The notes: a model not told the origin generated them from the sequence alone. 16,725 nt of DNA from Thermoanaerobaculales bacterium (GCA_025456385.1 JALOKS010000029.1:1-16725), one strand, 5' to 3'. Positions 1 through 6,436 are shown, counted from the stretch's first letter. A program made the numbers and translations.

Positions 1-89
1 GCCGTCAACGTCGTCTTCCCATGGTCCACGTGACCAATGGTCCCGATGTTCACGTGCGGCTTCGTCCGCTCGAACTTCGCCTTGGCCAT
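1..89 (-). CDS. tuf: Elongation factor Tu, N-terminal fragment (cut by window edge)
   Basis: Only the first 29 codons are in the window. The translation begins [19 protein letters not shown] and continues into the GTPase P-loop GHVDHGKT, the diagnostic start of EF-Tu, which delivers aminoacyl-tRNA to the ribosomal A site. The ATG at 89 is preceded on the minus strand by a GGGAGG Shine-Dalgarno about 6 nt upstream. It lies about 88 nt downstream of a four-tRNA cluster on the same strand, so it is probably co-transcribed with the tRNAs, like E. coli tufB. The rest of the gene lies outside the window. Confidence 0.97.
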
Positions 90-176
90 TCCTGCCTCCC
101 TCTCTGTCATCGGGCGTCGTGAGCTCGCGAGGTGACGTGCTCGCCCGGTTATTCGCACTCTCGAGATCGGTCAATA

Positions 177-252
177 TGGAGCCCACGACCAGATTTGAAC
201 TGGTGACCCCGTCCTTACCAAGGACGTGCTCTACCGACTGAGCTACGTGGGC
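177..252 (-). tRNA. tRNA-Thr (anticodon GGU)
   Basis: A full cloverleaf reads on the minus strand: 7-bp acceptor GCCCACG/CGTGGGC, anticodon stem CGTCC/GGACG with loop TTGGTAA giving anticodon GGT, T arm ACCAG-TTCAAAT-CTGGT, and an encoded 3' CCA. Total length is 76 nt including CCA. It is the last tRNA of the cluster before tuf, the position of thrT in the E. coli thrU-tyrU-glyT-thrT-tufB operon. Confidence 0.97.
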
Positions 253-268
253 GCGCTCCCCGCGAACC

Positions 269-343
269 TGGAGCGGGAGACGGGGTTCGAACCCGCGACC
301 AACGGCTTGGAAGGCCGAGACTCTACCACTGAGTTACTCCCGC
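269..343 (-). tRNA. tRNA-Gly (anticodon UCC)
   Basis: The cloverleaf on the minus strand has acceptor GCGGGAG/CTCCCGC, anticodon stem TCGGC/GCCGT with loop CTTCCAA giving anticodon TCC, T arm GCGGG-TTCGAAC-CCCGT (one G-U end pair) and encoded CCA. Length is 75 nt. It lies 16 nt upstream of tRNA-Thr(GGU), matching glyT in the E. coli tufB operon order. Confidence 0.97.
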
Positions 344-378
344 GACGCTCCGGCACCCCATCGGACGATACGAACAAA

Positions 379-464
379 TGGTGCAGGCGGATGGATTCGA
401 ACCACCGTAGGCAATTGCCAACAGATTTACAGTCTGCCGCCTTTAACCACTCGGCCACGCCTGC
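379..464 (-). tRNA. tRNA-Tyr (anticodon GUA)
   Basis: This is a class II tRNA of 86 nt on the minus strand. The acceptor is GCAGGCG/CGCCTGC, the anticodon loop contains CTGTAAA (anticodon GTA), a long variable arm follows, the T arm is GGTGG-TTCGAAT-CCACC, and CCA is encoded. The long variable arm is expected for bacterial tRNA-Tyr. It corresponds to tyrU in the E. coli tufB operon. Confidence 0.97.
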
Positions 465-484
465 ACGCTGCATCGGCTCACCTT

Positions 485-559
485 TGGAGCTGGCGATGGG
501 AATCGAACCCGCAACCTGCTGATTACAAATCAGCTGCTCTACCGTTGAGCTACGCCAGC
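485..559 (-). tRNA. tRNA-Thr (anticodon UGU)
   Basis: First tRNA of the cluster, on the minus strand, 75 nt with encoded CCA. The acceptor is GCTGGCG/CGCCAGC and the anticodon stem GCTGA/TCAGC has loop TTTGTAA (anticodon TGT). The T stem GCGGG/CCCAT has three G-C pairs, one G-U pair and an apparent C:A mismatch at its second pair. All other stems are intact, so the gene looks functional. It occupies the thrU position of the E. coli tufB operon. Confidence 0.95.
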
Positions 560-630
560 CGGCTTTCGATCCCCCCGATCTCGCTGCTTGTGAAAGAACA
601 CACCTCTGCCGAAGGCAGTGGGTTGAGGAC

Positions 631-657
631 AATACCACGCGCCCGGGATCCGCGCAA
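631..657 (-). promoter_or_regulatory. Possible promoter for the tRNA-tuf operon
   Basis: On the minus strand, TTGCGC (652-657) and TATTGT (631-636) are separated by exactly 17 nt and sit about 70-100 nt upstream of the first tRNA. The matches to sigma70 -35 and -10 consensus are only 3/6 and 4/6. The position suits a tRNA operon leader. The alternative is read-through from rlmB, since all genes point the same way. Confidence 0.3.
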
Positions 658-663
658 GCACCC

Positions 664-690
664 GGGAAGCAGAATTTCTGCCGGATTCCC
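664..690. other. Imperfect palindrome between rlmB and the tRNA cluster
   Basis: GGGAA (664-668) pairs with TTCCC (686-690), and inside them GCAGAA (669-674) pairs with TTCTGC (676-681), with CGGA bulged on one side. On the minus strand it lies after the rlmB stop and could stop or process the transcript, but no T-tract follows, so a standard intrinsic terminator is not supported. A second short hairpin, CTGCC/GGCAG with a 3-nt loop, lies at 606-618 in the tRNA leader. Confidence 0.35.
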
Positions 691-696
691 AGCCCC

Positions 697-813
697 CCGC
701 CCACCCGGATGCGAGATGCGAGATACGAGATACGGCCAGAACATAGACGCCGCTCGCTGAGTGTTCCAGGGCGGGTGGGCGGCCTCGCATCTCGTATCTC
801 GTATCTCGTATCT
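697..813. repeat. Heptamer-arm element A (unit GAGATAC/GAGATGC)
   Basis: Arm 1 (711-734) has three tandem heptamers, GCGAGAT, GCGAGAT and ACGAGAT, plus a partial fourth. Arm 2 (784-813) has CTCGCAT then three CTCGTAT, the reverse complement of arm 1 apart from G/A changes. The 49-nt core ends in a G-rich run (769-782). The ten bases CCGCCCACCC (697-706) just before arm 1 are the exact reverse complement of GGGTGGGCGG (773-782) just before arm 2. The two pairings cross, giving a pseudoknot-like order. The element fills the spacer between rlmB and the tRNA-tuf operon. The rest of 560-835 shows no coding signal. Confidence 0.8.
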
Positions 814-835
814 GGTTGCCCAGAGGGGGTTTGCT

Positions 836-1564
836 CTATCGGGAGGGGCGGGAGAGCTCCCACAGCAGGATCCCGGCGCTGACCGAGAGGTTGAGCGACT
901 CGACGCCGGGCGCCATCGGCACCGCCACCAGCTCGTCGACCTGCGACCGGGTCTTGGCGCGCAGACCGCGCTCCTCGGCGCCGATGCACAGCACCCAGCG
1001 CGCGGCCCCGCGCACGGCGTCGATCGGGGTGCCCGCCGCATCGGCGGCGAAGGCCCAGTAGCCGGCCTCGCGCAGCTCCGCCAGCGCGTCCGCCGCCACC
1101 CGCTCGCGCACCAGGGGCACCCGGCCGAGCAGGCCCGCGGCCGCCTTGGCGACCGCTCCGCCGAGGGGCGGCGCAGCCGGCCCGGCGATGACCACGCCGT
1201 CGAGCGCGAAGGCGGCCGCCGTGCGCAGGACGGCGCCGAGGTTGTGGGGGTCGTCGACGGCGTCGAGCAGGAGCAGGCGCGCGGGCGCGCCGGCCGGCCG
1301 CACGACCGCGGCGAGGGCGGTGAATGCGACCGGCGCCGAGCGCGCGGCACAGCCGTTGTGGGCGACGCCCCCGGCAATCCCGTCGAGGCGCGCGCGCGGC
1401 ACGACGTCGAAGCGGATGCCCAGCCGGCGGGCGGTGTCGATGACCGCGCGGACCCGGGCGTCGCGGCGGTCACGCTGCACCCACAGCTGATCGACCGGAC
1501 GGCCGCTCTCGAGCAGGGCGAGAACGGCGTGGTACCCGACCACCCACAGGCTTTCAGCCGTCAT
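836..1564 (-). CDS. rlmB: TrmH/SpoU-family 23S rRNA (guanosine-2'-O-)-methyltransferase, RlmB-like
   Basis: The 242-residue product matches the two-domain SpoU layout of RlmB, which methylates the ribose of G2251 in 23S rRNA using SAM. The N-terminal L30e-like substrate-binding domain carries GYHAVLALLE (10-19) and HNGCAA (69-74). The C-terminal SPOUT domain has motif 1 DAVDDPHNLGAVLRTA (101-116, with N108 and R114), motif 2 CIGAEERGL (193-201, E197) and motif 3 VPMAPGVESLNLSVSAGI (215-232, N225), which form the knotted SAM site. The start at 1564 is chosen because the family homology begins there; a longer frame to 1675 would translate heptamer repeats. No good Shine-Dalgarno is seen. It is downstream of frr on the same strand. 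A related tRNA methyltransferase of the family cannot be fully excluded. Confidence 0.9.
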   Translation of the reverse strand: MTAESLWVVGYHAVLALLESGRPVDQLWVQRDRRDARVRAVIDTARRLGIRFDVVPRARLDGIAGGVAHNGCAARSAPVAFTALAAVVRPAGAPARLLLLDAVDDPHNLGAVLRTAAAFALDGVVIAGPAAPPLGGAVAKAAAGLLGRVPLVRERVAADALAELREAGYWAFAADAAGTPIDAVRGAARWVLCIGAEERGLRAKTRSQVDELVAVPMAPGVESLNLSVSAGILLWELSRPSR

Positions 1565-1598
1565 GCCGCTGCCGATCCGACCGAGAAGGGGGAGACTC

Positions 1599-1716
1599 GA
1601 GTTGTGAGTTGTGAGTTGTGAGTTCTGAGTTTCGGGCTGGTCTGCCGGACTCGAAGGGTCGGAGGCAGAGCCCACCGATGCCGCGCGAACTCAACACTCA
1701 TAACTCAAAACTCATA
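1599..1716. repeat. Heptamer-arm element B (unit GAGTTNT)
   Basis: Arm 1 (1599-1633) is five tandem heptamers: three GAGTTGT, then GAGTTCT and GAGTTTC. Arm 2 (1689-1716) is four heptamers of the form ACTCANN, the reverse complement of the same unit. The core (1634-1688) contains its own hairpin: GGGC and TCTGCC (1634-1646) pair with GGCAGA and GCCC (1664-1673), leaving a 3-nt bulge. The element fills the spacer between frr and rlmB, so it would be transcribed within this minus-strand gene set. Confidence 0.8.
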
Positions 1717-1726
1717 AGTGGGTTCG

Positions 1727-2281
1727 TCAGACCTCGAGGATCTCCTGCTCCTTCTTCTTGACGATCGTGGCGATCTTCTCGACGTAGGTGTCGGTCAGCT
1801 TCTGGACCTTCTCCTGGCCGTCGCGGAGGTCGTCCTCGGAGATCTTCCTGTCCTTCTCGAGGCGCTTGATGCGGTCGTTGCCCTCGCGCCGGATCTGCCG
1901 GATCTCGTTGCGGGACGACTCAGCGACCTCGTGCGCCACCTTGACCAGGTCCCTGCGGCGCTCCTCGGTCAGCGCCGGGATGTTGAGCCGGATCACCCGG
2001 CCGTCGCTGTTGGGGGTCAAGCCGAGGTTGGACCGCAGGACCGCCTTCTCGATCTCCGCCAGCACCTTCGGCTCCCAGGGTGCGATGGTGATGGTCGAGG
2101 GGTCGGGGATCGACAGCGTCGCCACCTGGTTGAGCGGCGTCTGCGCACCGTAGTAGTCGACCGTGATGCCGTCGACCCGGGGCCCACCCAGGAGCCCACG
2201 CTGTCGCCGATGACGACCCGTCTCATGATACCGCGGGAGCGGATGTTGAAGACCTGGATCGGAATCTGGCTCTCCATGCAC
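1727..2281 (-). CDS. frr: Ribosome recycling factor lacking its N-terminal ~37 residues
   Basis: RRF splits post-termination ribosomes together with EF-G. From coordinate 2173 down, the frame reads DGITVDYYGAQTPLNQVA and continues with PNSDGRVIRLNIPALTEERR and DLVKVAHEVAE, matching RRF from about residue 38 to the end, including the C-terminal KKKEQEILEV helix. The expected first helix and the RTGRASP-type segment are absent. Upstream, the same frame is out-of-frame pyrH sequence with no RRF similarity, and its only start is a GTG at 2281. A protein without the first helix of the three-helix bundle should not fold normally. Because frr is essential in bacteria studied, an assembly or sequencing deletion of at least about 110 bp is as likely as a real lesion. 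Stop at 1727 is normal. Confidence 0.8.
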   Translation of the reverse strand: MHGEPDSDPGLQHPLPRYHETGRHRRQRGLLGGPRVDGITVDYYGAQTPLNQVATLSIPDPSTITIAPWEPKVLAEIEKAVLRSNLGLTPNSDGRVIRLNIPALTEERRRDLVKVAHEVAESSRNEIRQIRREGNDRIKRLEKDRKISEDDLRDGQEKVQKLTDTYVEKIATIVKKKEQEILEV

Positions 2282-2898
2282 AGCGCGATGGCCGCGGCGT
2301 CCATGACCCGGAGGCCGCGCTTGAGGACCTCCTCGTAGCCGAGCCGCGGAATGAGCCGGGCGTCGCCGTCGGTGACCGGGTCGGAGGTGAAGACCCCGTC
2401 CACCTTCGTCGCCTTCATGAGGATCTCGGCCGCGATCTCGTTGGCGCGCAGGGCCGCCGCCGAGTCGGTGGTGAAGAACGGGTTGCCGGTGCCGCCCGCG
2501 AAGAGCACCACACGGCCCTTCTCGAGGTGACGGATCGCCCGCCGGCGGATGAAGGGCTCGGCGACCTCGTTCATCTGGATGGCGGTCTGCACCCGGGTCG
2601 GCAGGCCCAGCTGCTCGATCGCCGATGACAGCGCGAGGGCGTTGATGACCGTCGCCAGCATGCCCATGGAGTCGCCCGTGATGCGGTCGATCCCCTGCTC
2701 GTGGGCCGACACGCCGCGGATGATGTTGCCGCCGCCGACCACGACCGCGATCTGGACGCCGAGCCCCGCGACCTCGCCGAGCTCGGCGGCGACCGCGCCC
2801 ACGACCGCGGGCTCGATGCCGAAGGGCTGCGAGCCCATCAGGGCCTCGCCGGAGAGCTTGACCAGCACGCGGCGGTAGCGCGGTCGGGCCGGGTCCAT
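2017..2898 (-). CDS. pyrH: Uridylate kinase (UMP kinase), 3' end fused out of frame into frr
   Basis: PyrH phosphorylates UMP to UDP in pyrimidine nucleotide synthesis. Residues 1-238 are a complete amino-acid-kinase fold: VLVKLSGEAL (11-20), the glycine loop VVGGGNIIRG (53-62), DSMGMLATVINALALSSAIE (76-95), the acceptor region TAIQMNEVAEP (105-115), and FAGGTGNPFFTTDSAAALRA (133-152) with KVDGVFTSDP (165-174). PyrH proteins normally end near residue 240, here at RRVVIGDSVGSWV, about coordinate 2185. Instead of a stop, the frame continues 55 residues into Arg/Ser-rich out-of-frame frr sequence and stops at 2017. The start at 2898 lies 4 nt after the tsf stop, so the two genes are translationally close. 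The catalytic part looks intact; the tail is an artefact of the junction or a recent deletion. Confidence 0.9.
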   Translation of the reverse strand: MDPARPRYRRVLVKLSGEALMGSQPFGIEPAVVGAVAAELGEVAGLGVQIAVVVGGGNIIRGVSAHEQGIDRITGDSMGMLATVINALALSSAIEQLGLPTRVQTAIQMNEVAEPFIRRRAIRHLEKGRVVLFAGGTGNPFFTTDSAAALRANEIAAEILMKATKVDGVFTSDPVTDGDARLIPRLGYEEVLKRGLRVMDAAAIALCMESQIPIQVFNIRSRGIMRRVVIGDSVGSWVGPGSTASRSTTTVRRRRSTRWRRCRSPTPRPSPSHPGSRRCWRRSRRRSCGPTSA

Positions 2899-2902
2899 GT
2901 TG

Positions 2903-3754
2903 CTACTCGTCGCTTCCCTCGCCGAGCCGGTAGCGGACGAAGCGCAGCACGGTCGCGGTGTCGCCCCCGGACTTCTTCAGGTACTGCCCGACCGACACCT
3001 CGGGATCCTTGGCGAAGGGCTGCTCGAGCAGGACCTCCTGGACGAAGAACTTCTCCATCTTGCCGGCGACGATGCGCTTGGCGATCTCCTCCGGCTTGCC
3101 CTGCTCCATCGCCTGCTTGAGGGCGATCTCGTGCTCGGCGTCGAGAACGTCTTTGGTGACCTCGGCGCGGTTGACGAAACGCGGCTCCGCGGCGGCCACG
3201 TGGAGGGCCACGTCGTGCAGGGCCTCGGGCGAGACCGCCGCGTTGCCTTCGACGACCACGCCGATCTTGCCGCCGCCGTGGATGTAGGAGTTGAGCCGAT
3301 TGCCGGCGCCGGCGGCGACGCGCTCGAGGCGGCTGAGGACGATGTTCTCGCCGATCGTGGCGACCTTCTGCGAGATCGCCTCCTCGACGGTGTGCGCGGG
3401 GTCGCCCGTGAAGGGCTGCGCCTTGAGGGCCGCGACGTCGGCACCGCCCGCGGCCAGGGCCTGCTGCGCCAGCGCGTCGGCGAAGGCCGTGAACTCCGGA
3501 TTGCGGGCCACGAAGTCGGTCTCGCAGTTGAGCTCGAGGATCACCATCGCGCGCTCGTCGCCGACCACCGCCACGACGCCGTCACTGGCGGTCCGGTGCG
3601 CCTTCTTGGCCGCCGCAGCGAGACCCTTGGTGCGCAGGAACTTGATGGCCTCGTCCATGTCGCCGTCGGTCTCACTGAGGGCCTTCTTGCAGTCCATCAT
3701 CCCGGCGCCCGTGCGCTCGCGGAGCTCCTTCACCGCCTGTGCTGTGATTGCCAT
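2903..3754 (-). CDS. tsf: Elongation factor Ts
   Basis: EF-Ts is the nucleotide exchange factor that recycles EF-Tu-GDP. The 283-residue product starts with the UBA-like domain and its signature LRERTGAGMMDCKKAL (11-26), continues through the core with ELNCETDFVARNPEF near residues 73-87, and ends with the C-terminal module FVQEVLLEQPFAKDP. Length fits the family. The ATG at 3754 has a strong AGGTGA Shine-Dalgarno about 5 nt upstream. It follows rpsB across a 74-nt spacer that contains a hairpin, the same gene pairing as in most bacteria, and precedes pyrH by 4 nt. Confidence 0.97.
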   Translation of the reverse strand: MAITAQAVKELRERTGAGMMDCKKALSETDGDMDEAIKFLRTKGLAAAAKKAHRTASDGVVAVVGDERAMVILELNCETDFVARNPEFTAFADALAQQALAAGGADVAALKAQPFTGDPAHTVEEAISQKVATIGENIVLSRLERVAAGAGNRLNSYIHGGGKIGVVVEGNAAVSPEALHDVALHVAAAEPRFVNRAEVTKDVLDAEHEIALKQAMEQGKPEEIAKRIVAGKMEKFFVQEVLLEQPFAKDPEVSVGQYLKKSGGDTATVLRFVRYRLGEGSDE

Positions 3755-3773
3755 GCTGTCACCTCGTACGAAT

Positions 3774-3803
3774 CGAGGCCAGGCGCGAACGCCCCTGGCC
3801 TCG
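3774..3803 (-). terminator. rpsB-tsf intergenic hairpin (attenuator-like)
   Basis: CGAGGCCAGG (3774-3783) is the exact reverse complement of CCTGGCCTCG (3794-3803), giving a perfect 10-bp stem with a 10-nt loop. It lies between the rpsB stop and the tsf Shine-Dalgarno. No T-tract follows, so it may act as a partial attenuator, a processing site or an mRNA stabiliser rather than a full terminator. An rpsB-tsf attenuator is known in E. coli; similarity of role here is inference. Confidence 0.6.
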
Positions 3804-3828
3804 TGATGGGGTCGCGGTCGGAACGGGC

Positions 3829-4737
<909 letters not shown>

Positions 4738-4749
4738 GAAAACTCTCCC

Positions 4750-5142
4750 TTACCGCTTGGAGAACTGGAACCGCTTGCGGGCCTTCGGCTGACCGTACTT
4801 CTTGCGTTCAACCTTGCGCGCGTCGCGGGTCAGGAAGCCGACGCCCTTGAGCCGCGGCCGCAGCTCGCCGTTGAACTCGAGCAGGGCGCGCGAGATGCCG
4901 TGCCGGATCGCGCCGGCCTGGCCCGCCGGGCCGCCGCCGTCGACGTTGACCAGGATGTCGAACTTGTCGGCGGTCTCGGTCAGAAGCAGCGGCTGCCGGA
5001 TCACCATCTTGAGCACGCGGTTCGGGAAGTAGTCATCGAAGTCGCGGTGGTTGACCACGATCTTGCCGCTCCCCGGCCGCAGGTACACGCGGGCGACCGA
5101 GGTCTTGCGCCGCCCGGTGCCGTAGTACTGGATCTCTGCCAC
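4750..5142 (-). CDS. rpsI: 30S ribosomal protein S9
   Basis: S9 sits in the 30S head, and its C-terminal tail reaches the P-site tRNA. The 130-residue product has the N-terminal YYGTGRRKTSVARVYLRPG, the central GGGPAGQAGAIRHGISRALL, and the canonical end KKYGQPKARKRFQFSKR, whose terminal SKR is the tRNA-contacting part. Length is typical. The start is GTG at 5142, with a GGGGGAG Shine-Dalgarno about 5 nt upstream. It follows rplM by 17 nt, the near-universal rplM-rpsI pair. Confidence 0.97.
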   Translation of the reverse strand: MAEIQYYGTGRRKTSVARVYLRPGSGKIVVNHRDFDDYFPNRVLKMVIRQPLLLTETADKFDILVNVDGGGPAGQAGAIRHGISRALLEFNGELRPRLKGVGFLTRDARKVERKKYGQPKARKRFQFSKR

Positions 5143-5159
5143 GAGCTCCCCCTCTCAGA

Positions 5160-5588
5160 TCACAGGCTGTGGGTCTTCGGCTGCTGCGCCTGGTGCGGGT
5201 GCTCGGGCCCGCCGTAGACCTTGAGCTTCTTCAGCAGCTTGCGGCCGAGCCGGTTCTTGGGCAGCATGCCCCACACCGCCGACTCGATCACCCGCTCCGG
5301 CCTGGTCGCGAGCCGCTCCCGCGCGGTCTCCGCCTTCAACGAGCCCGGACGCCCGGAGTGCCGGTAGTACACCTTGTCATCGAGCTTGGCTCCGGTCAGG
5401 CGCACGCGCTCGGCGTTGATCACCACCACGAAGTCCCCGGTGTCGAGGAAGGGCGTGAACTCCGGCTTGTGCTTGCCGCGCAGCAACCGGGCCGCCTCCG
5501 ACGCGAGCCGACCGAGGATCTGGTCGGTGGCGTCGAGGACCAGCCAGTCGTGCGTTCTTTCATCGTCTTTCGGTACGTAACTCCGCAT
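5160..5588 (-). CDS. rplM: 50S ribosomal protein L13
   Basis: L13 is an early-assembly 23S rRNA-binding protein. The 142-residue product has VLDATDQILGRLASEAARLL (17-36), RGKHKPEFTPFLDTGDFVVV, the TGAKLDDKVYYRHSGRPGSLK segment, and AVWGMLPKNRLGRKLLKKLKVY followed by GGPEHPHQAQQP, all standard. The ATG at 5588 is preceded by GAGGATGGGG. It is the first gene after a strong promoter at 5643-5671 and so leads the ribosomal protein operon running leftward. Confidence 0.97.
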   Translation of the reverse strand: MRSYVPKDDERTHDWLVLDATDQILGRLASEAARLLRGKHKPEFTPFLDTGDFVVVINAERVRLTGAKLDDKVYYRHSGRPGSLKAETARERLATRPERVIESAVWGMLPKNRLGRKLLKKLKVYGGPEHPHQAQQPKTHSL

Positions 5589-5642
5589 GATTCCCCATCC
5601 TCGCGCACCGGATCACGGCCCCCGTGGGCACAGGGGAAGAAG

Positions 5643-5671
5643 ACTCTACCCAAGCAAACCGCTGCTGTCAA
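5643..5671 (-). promoter_or_regulatory. Sigma70-type promoter of the rplM-rpsI-rpsB operon
   Basis: On the minus strand a perfect -35 box TTGACA (5666-5671) and a -10 box TAGAGT (5643-5648, 4/6) are separated by exactly 17 nt. Transcription would start near 5636, leaving a leader of about 48 nt before the rplM ATG. The location immediately upstream of the first ribosomal protein gene supports the call. Confidence 0.75.
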
Positions 5672-5703
5672 GGCATTCTGGGCCCCTTTGGTCGCCGCGG
5701 CGC

Positions 5704-5724
5704 CCGCGCCGTTCCCCGGCGCGG
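5704..5724 (-). terminator. GC-rich hairpin after the hypothetical gene
   Basis: CCGCGCC (5704-5710) pairs with GGCGCGG (5718-5724) around a 7-nt loop. It lies 16 nt past the stop of the minus-strand hypothetical gene and just upstream of the rplM promoter, where a terminator would insulate the two units. There is no T-tract, so this is tentative. Confidence 0.35.
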
Positions 5725-5739
5725 ACGGGTCGGTGGGGC

Positions 5740-6264
5740 TCAGGCCGACCCGCCGTGCGGCGGCAGGCGCCGGGGGCTCCGGCCGGGGAGATCGGCAAGG
5801 GCGCCGGCGCCGAACCAGAAGTGCAGCGAGCGCGCGGTCGCCTGCAGGGTCAGGACCCGCAGGTCGAGCTCCGCCGGCAGCCAGCGCCGCAGGTCGACGA
5901 CCACGATGCCCGGAGCCGGAAACACCGTCAGCAACGGGCTGAAGGCGGCCCGCAGCGCCACGGCCACCGCCGCCCTCGGCACCCGCACCGCGCCGAGGGC
6001 GCGCAGGCGCCGCAGGCGGAAGCCGAGATGGCGGTGGCGCAGCCGGATCTCGGCGAGCTCGAGACGGACGCGCGTCGGCACGCCCTTCCAGACCACCGCC
6101 GCTTCGACATCGATCGCGTCGCCGGCGCCGCGCAGCCGCAGGTTGCGGATGCGCCCGCCGGTGGCGAGCAGGGCCTCGAGGTGGCGCTCGACGGCGACGA
6201 GGTCGAGCACCAGGTGCAGCCCGTCCCAGCGCGCGAAGGGTGGCGACATGAGCCCGGAGGTCAT
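5740..6264 (-). CDS. Hypothetical protein
   Basis: I do not recognise this 174-residue protein. It has no signal peptide and no clear membrane segment. It alternates short hydrophobic and charged stretches, as in a beta-rich fold, for example AAVVWKGVPTRVRLELAEIR and PGIVVVDLRRWLPAELDLRV. The second half is very rich in Leu, Val and Arg, and it ends near SLHFWFGAGALADLPG. A distant relation to lipid-binding TULIP/DUF2993-like proteins crossed my mind but is not supported by any motif. The start at 6264 has no Shine-Dalgarno; an internal ATG at 6249 is possible. A TATACT -10-like box lies only 9 nt upstream of 6264, suggesting a leaderless message. It is divergent from rfaE1 and upstream of the rplM promoter. 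Confidence 0.65.
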   Translation of the reverse strand: MTSGLMSPPFARWDGLHLVLDLVAVERHLEALLATGGRIRNLRLRGAGDAIDVEAAVVWKGVPTRVRLELAEIRLRHRHLGFRLRRLRALGAVRVPRAAVAVALRAAFSPLLTVFPAPGIVVVDLRRWLPAELDLRVLTLQATARSLHFWFGAGALADLPGRSPRRLPPHGGSA

Positions 6265-6272
6265 CGGGGAAC

Positions 6273-6278
6273 AGTATA
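6273..6278 (-). promoter_or_regulatory. -10-like box close to the start of the hypothetical gene
   Basis: TATACT on the minus strand matches the -10 consensus at 5/6 positions. Initiation would be expected around 6266-6267, only 2-3 nt before the ATG at 6264. The position 17 nt upstream (6296-6301, GAAATA) falls in heptamer element D and does not resemble a -35 box. Confidence 0.4.
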
Positions 6279-6296
6279 GGGGAGCGTGGCGGAGCT

Positions 6297-6391
6297 ATTT
6301 CGGATTTCGGATTTCGGATTTCGGATTTGTCGCCACCTCACCCCGCGGCACACCCCCGGCTTCCAGAGATGAGATCCGGGGTCGGAGATCC
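6297..6391. repeat. Heptamer-arm element D (unit GGATTTC / GGATCTC)
   Basis: Arm 1 (6297-6329) has four exact tandem copies of ATTTCGG plus a partial fifth. Arm 2 (6367-6391) is degenerate: read on the minus strand it contains GGATCTC twice with a 14-nt period, equal to two heptamers. GGAUUUC pairs with GAGAUCC using one G-U pair, so the arms could still form a stem. The 37-nt core (6330-6366) is C-rich on the plus strand, so G-rich tracts adjoin arm 1 on the minus strand. The element lies between the divergent hypothetical gene and rfaE1. Confidence 0.65.
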
Positions 6392-6399
6392 TGGCCACC

Positions 6400-6436
6400 T
6401 GCAATTCGCGCCGGGCCCGGCCCGCCGCGAATTGCA
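6400..6436. repeat. Perfect 11-bp inverted repeat upstream of rfaE1
   Basis: TGCAATTCGCG (6400-6410) is exactly repeated in reverse complement as CGCGAATTGCA (6426-6436). The 15-nt loop contains the palindrome CCGGGCCCGG. It ends 21 nt before the chosen rfaE1 ATG and touches an alternative in-frame ATG at 6437. It could be an operator, or an mRNA hairpin affecting rfaE1 translation; neither is demonstrated. Confidence 0.7.

Noticed and set aside
708..813. Insertion sequence or transposon end
   Set aside because: The inverted arms are simple tandem heptamers with no transposase or target-site duplication visible; a non-autonomous element cannot be excluded but is not shown.
1565..1675. N-terminal extension of rlmB to 1675
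   Set aside because: It translates the GAGTTGT repeat arm (QNSQLTTHNSS); SpoU homology begins at 1564.
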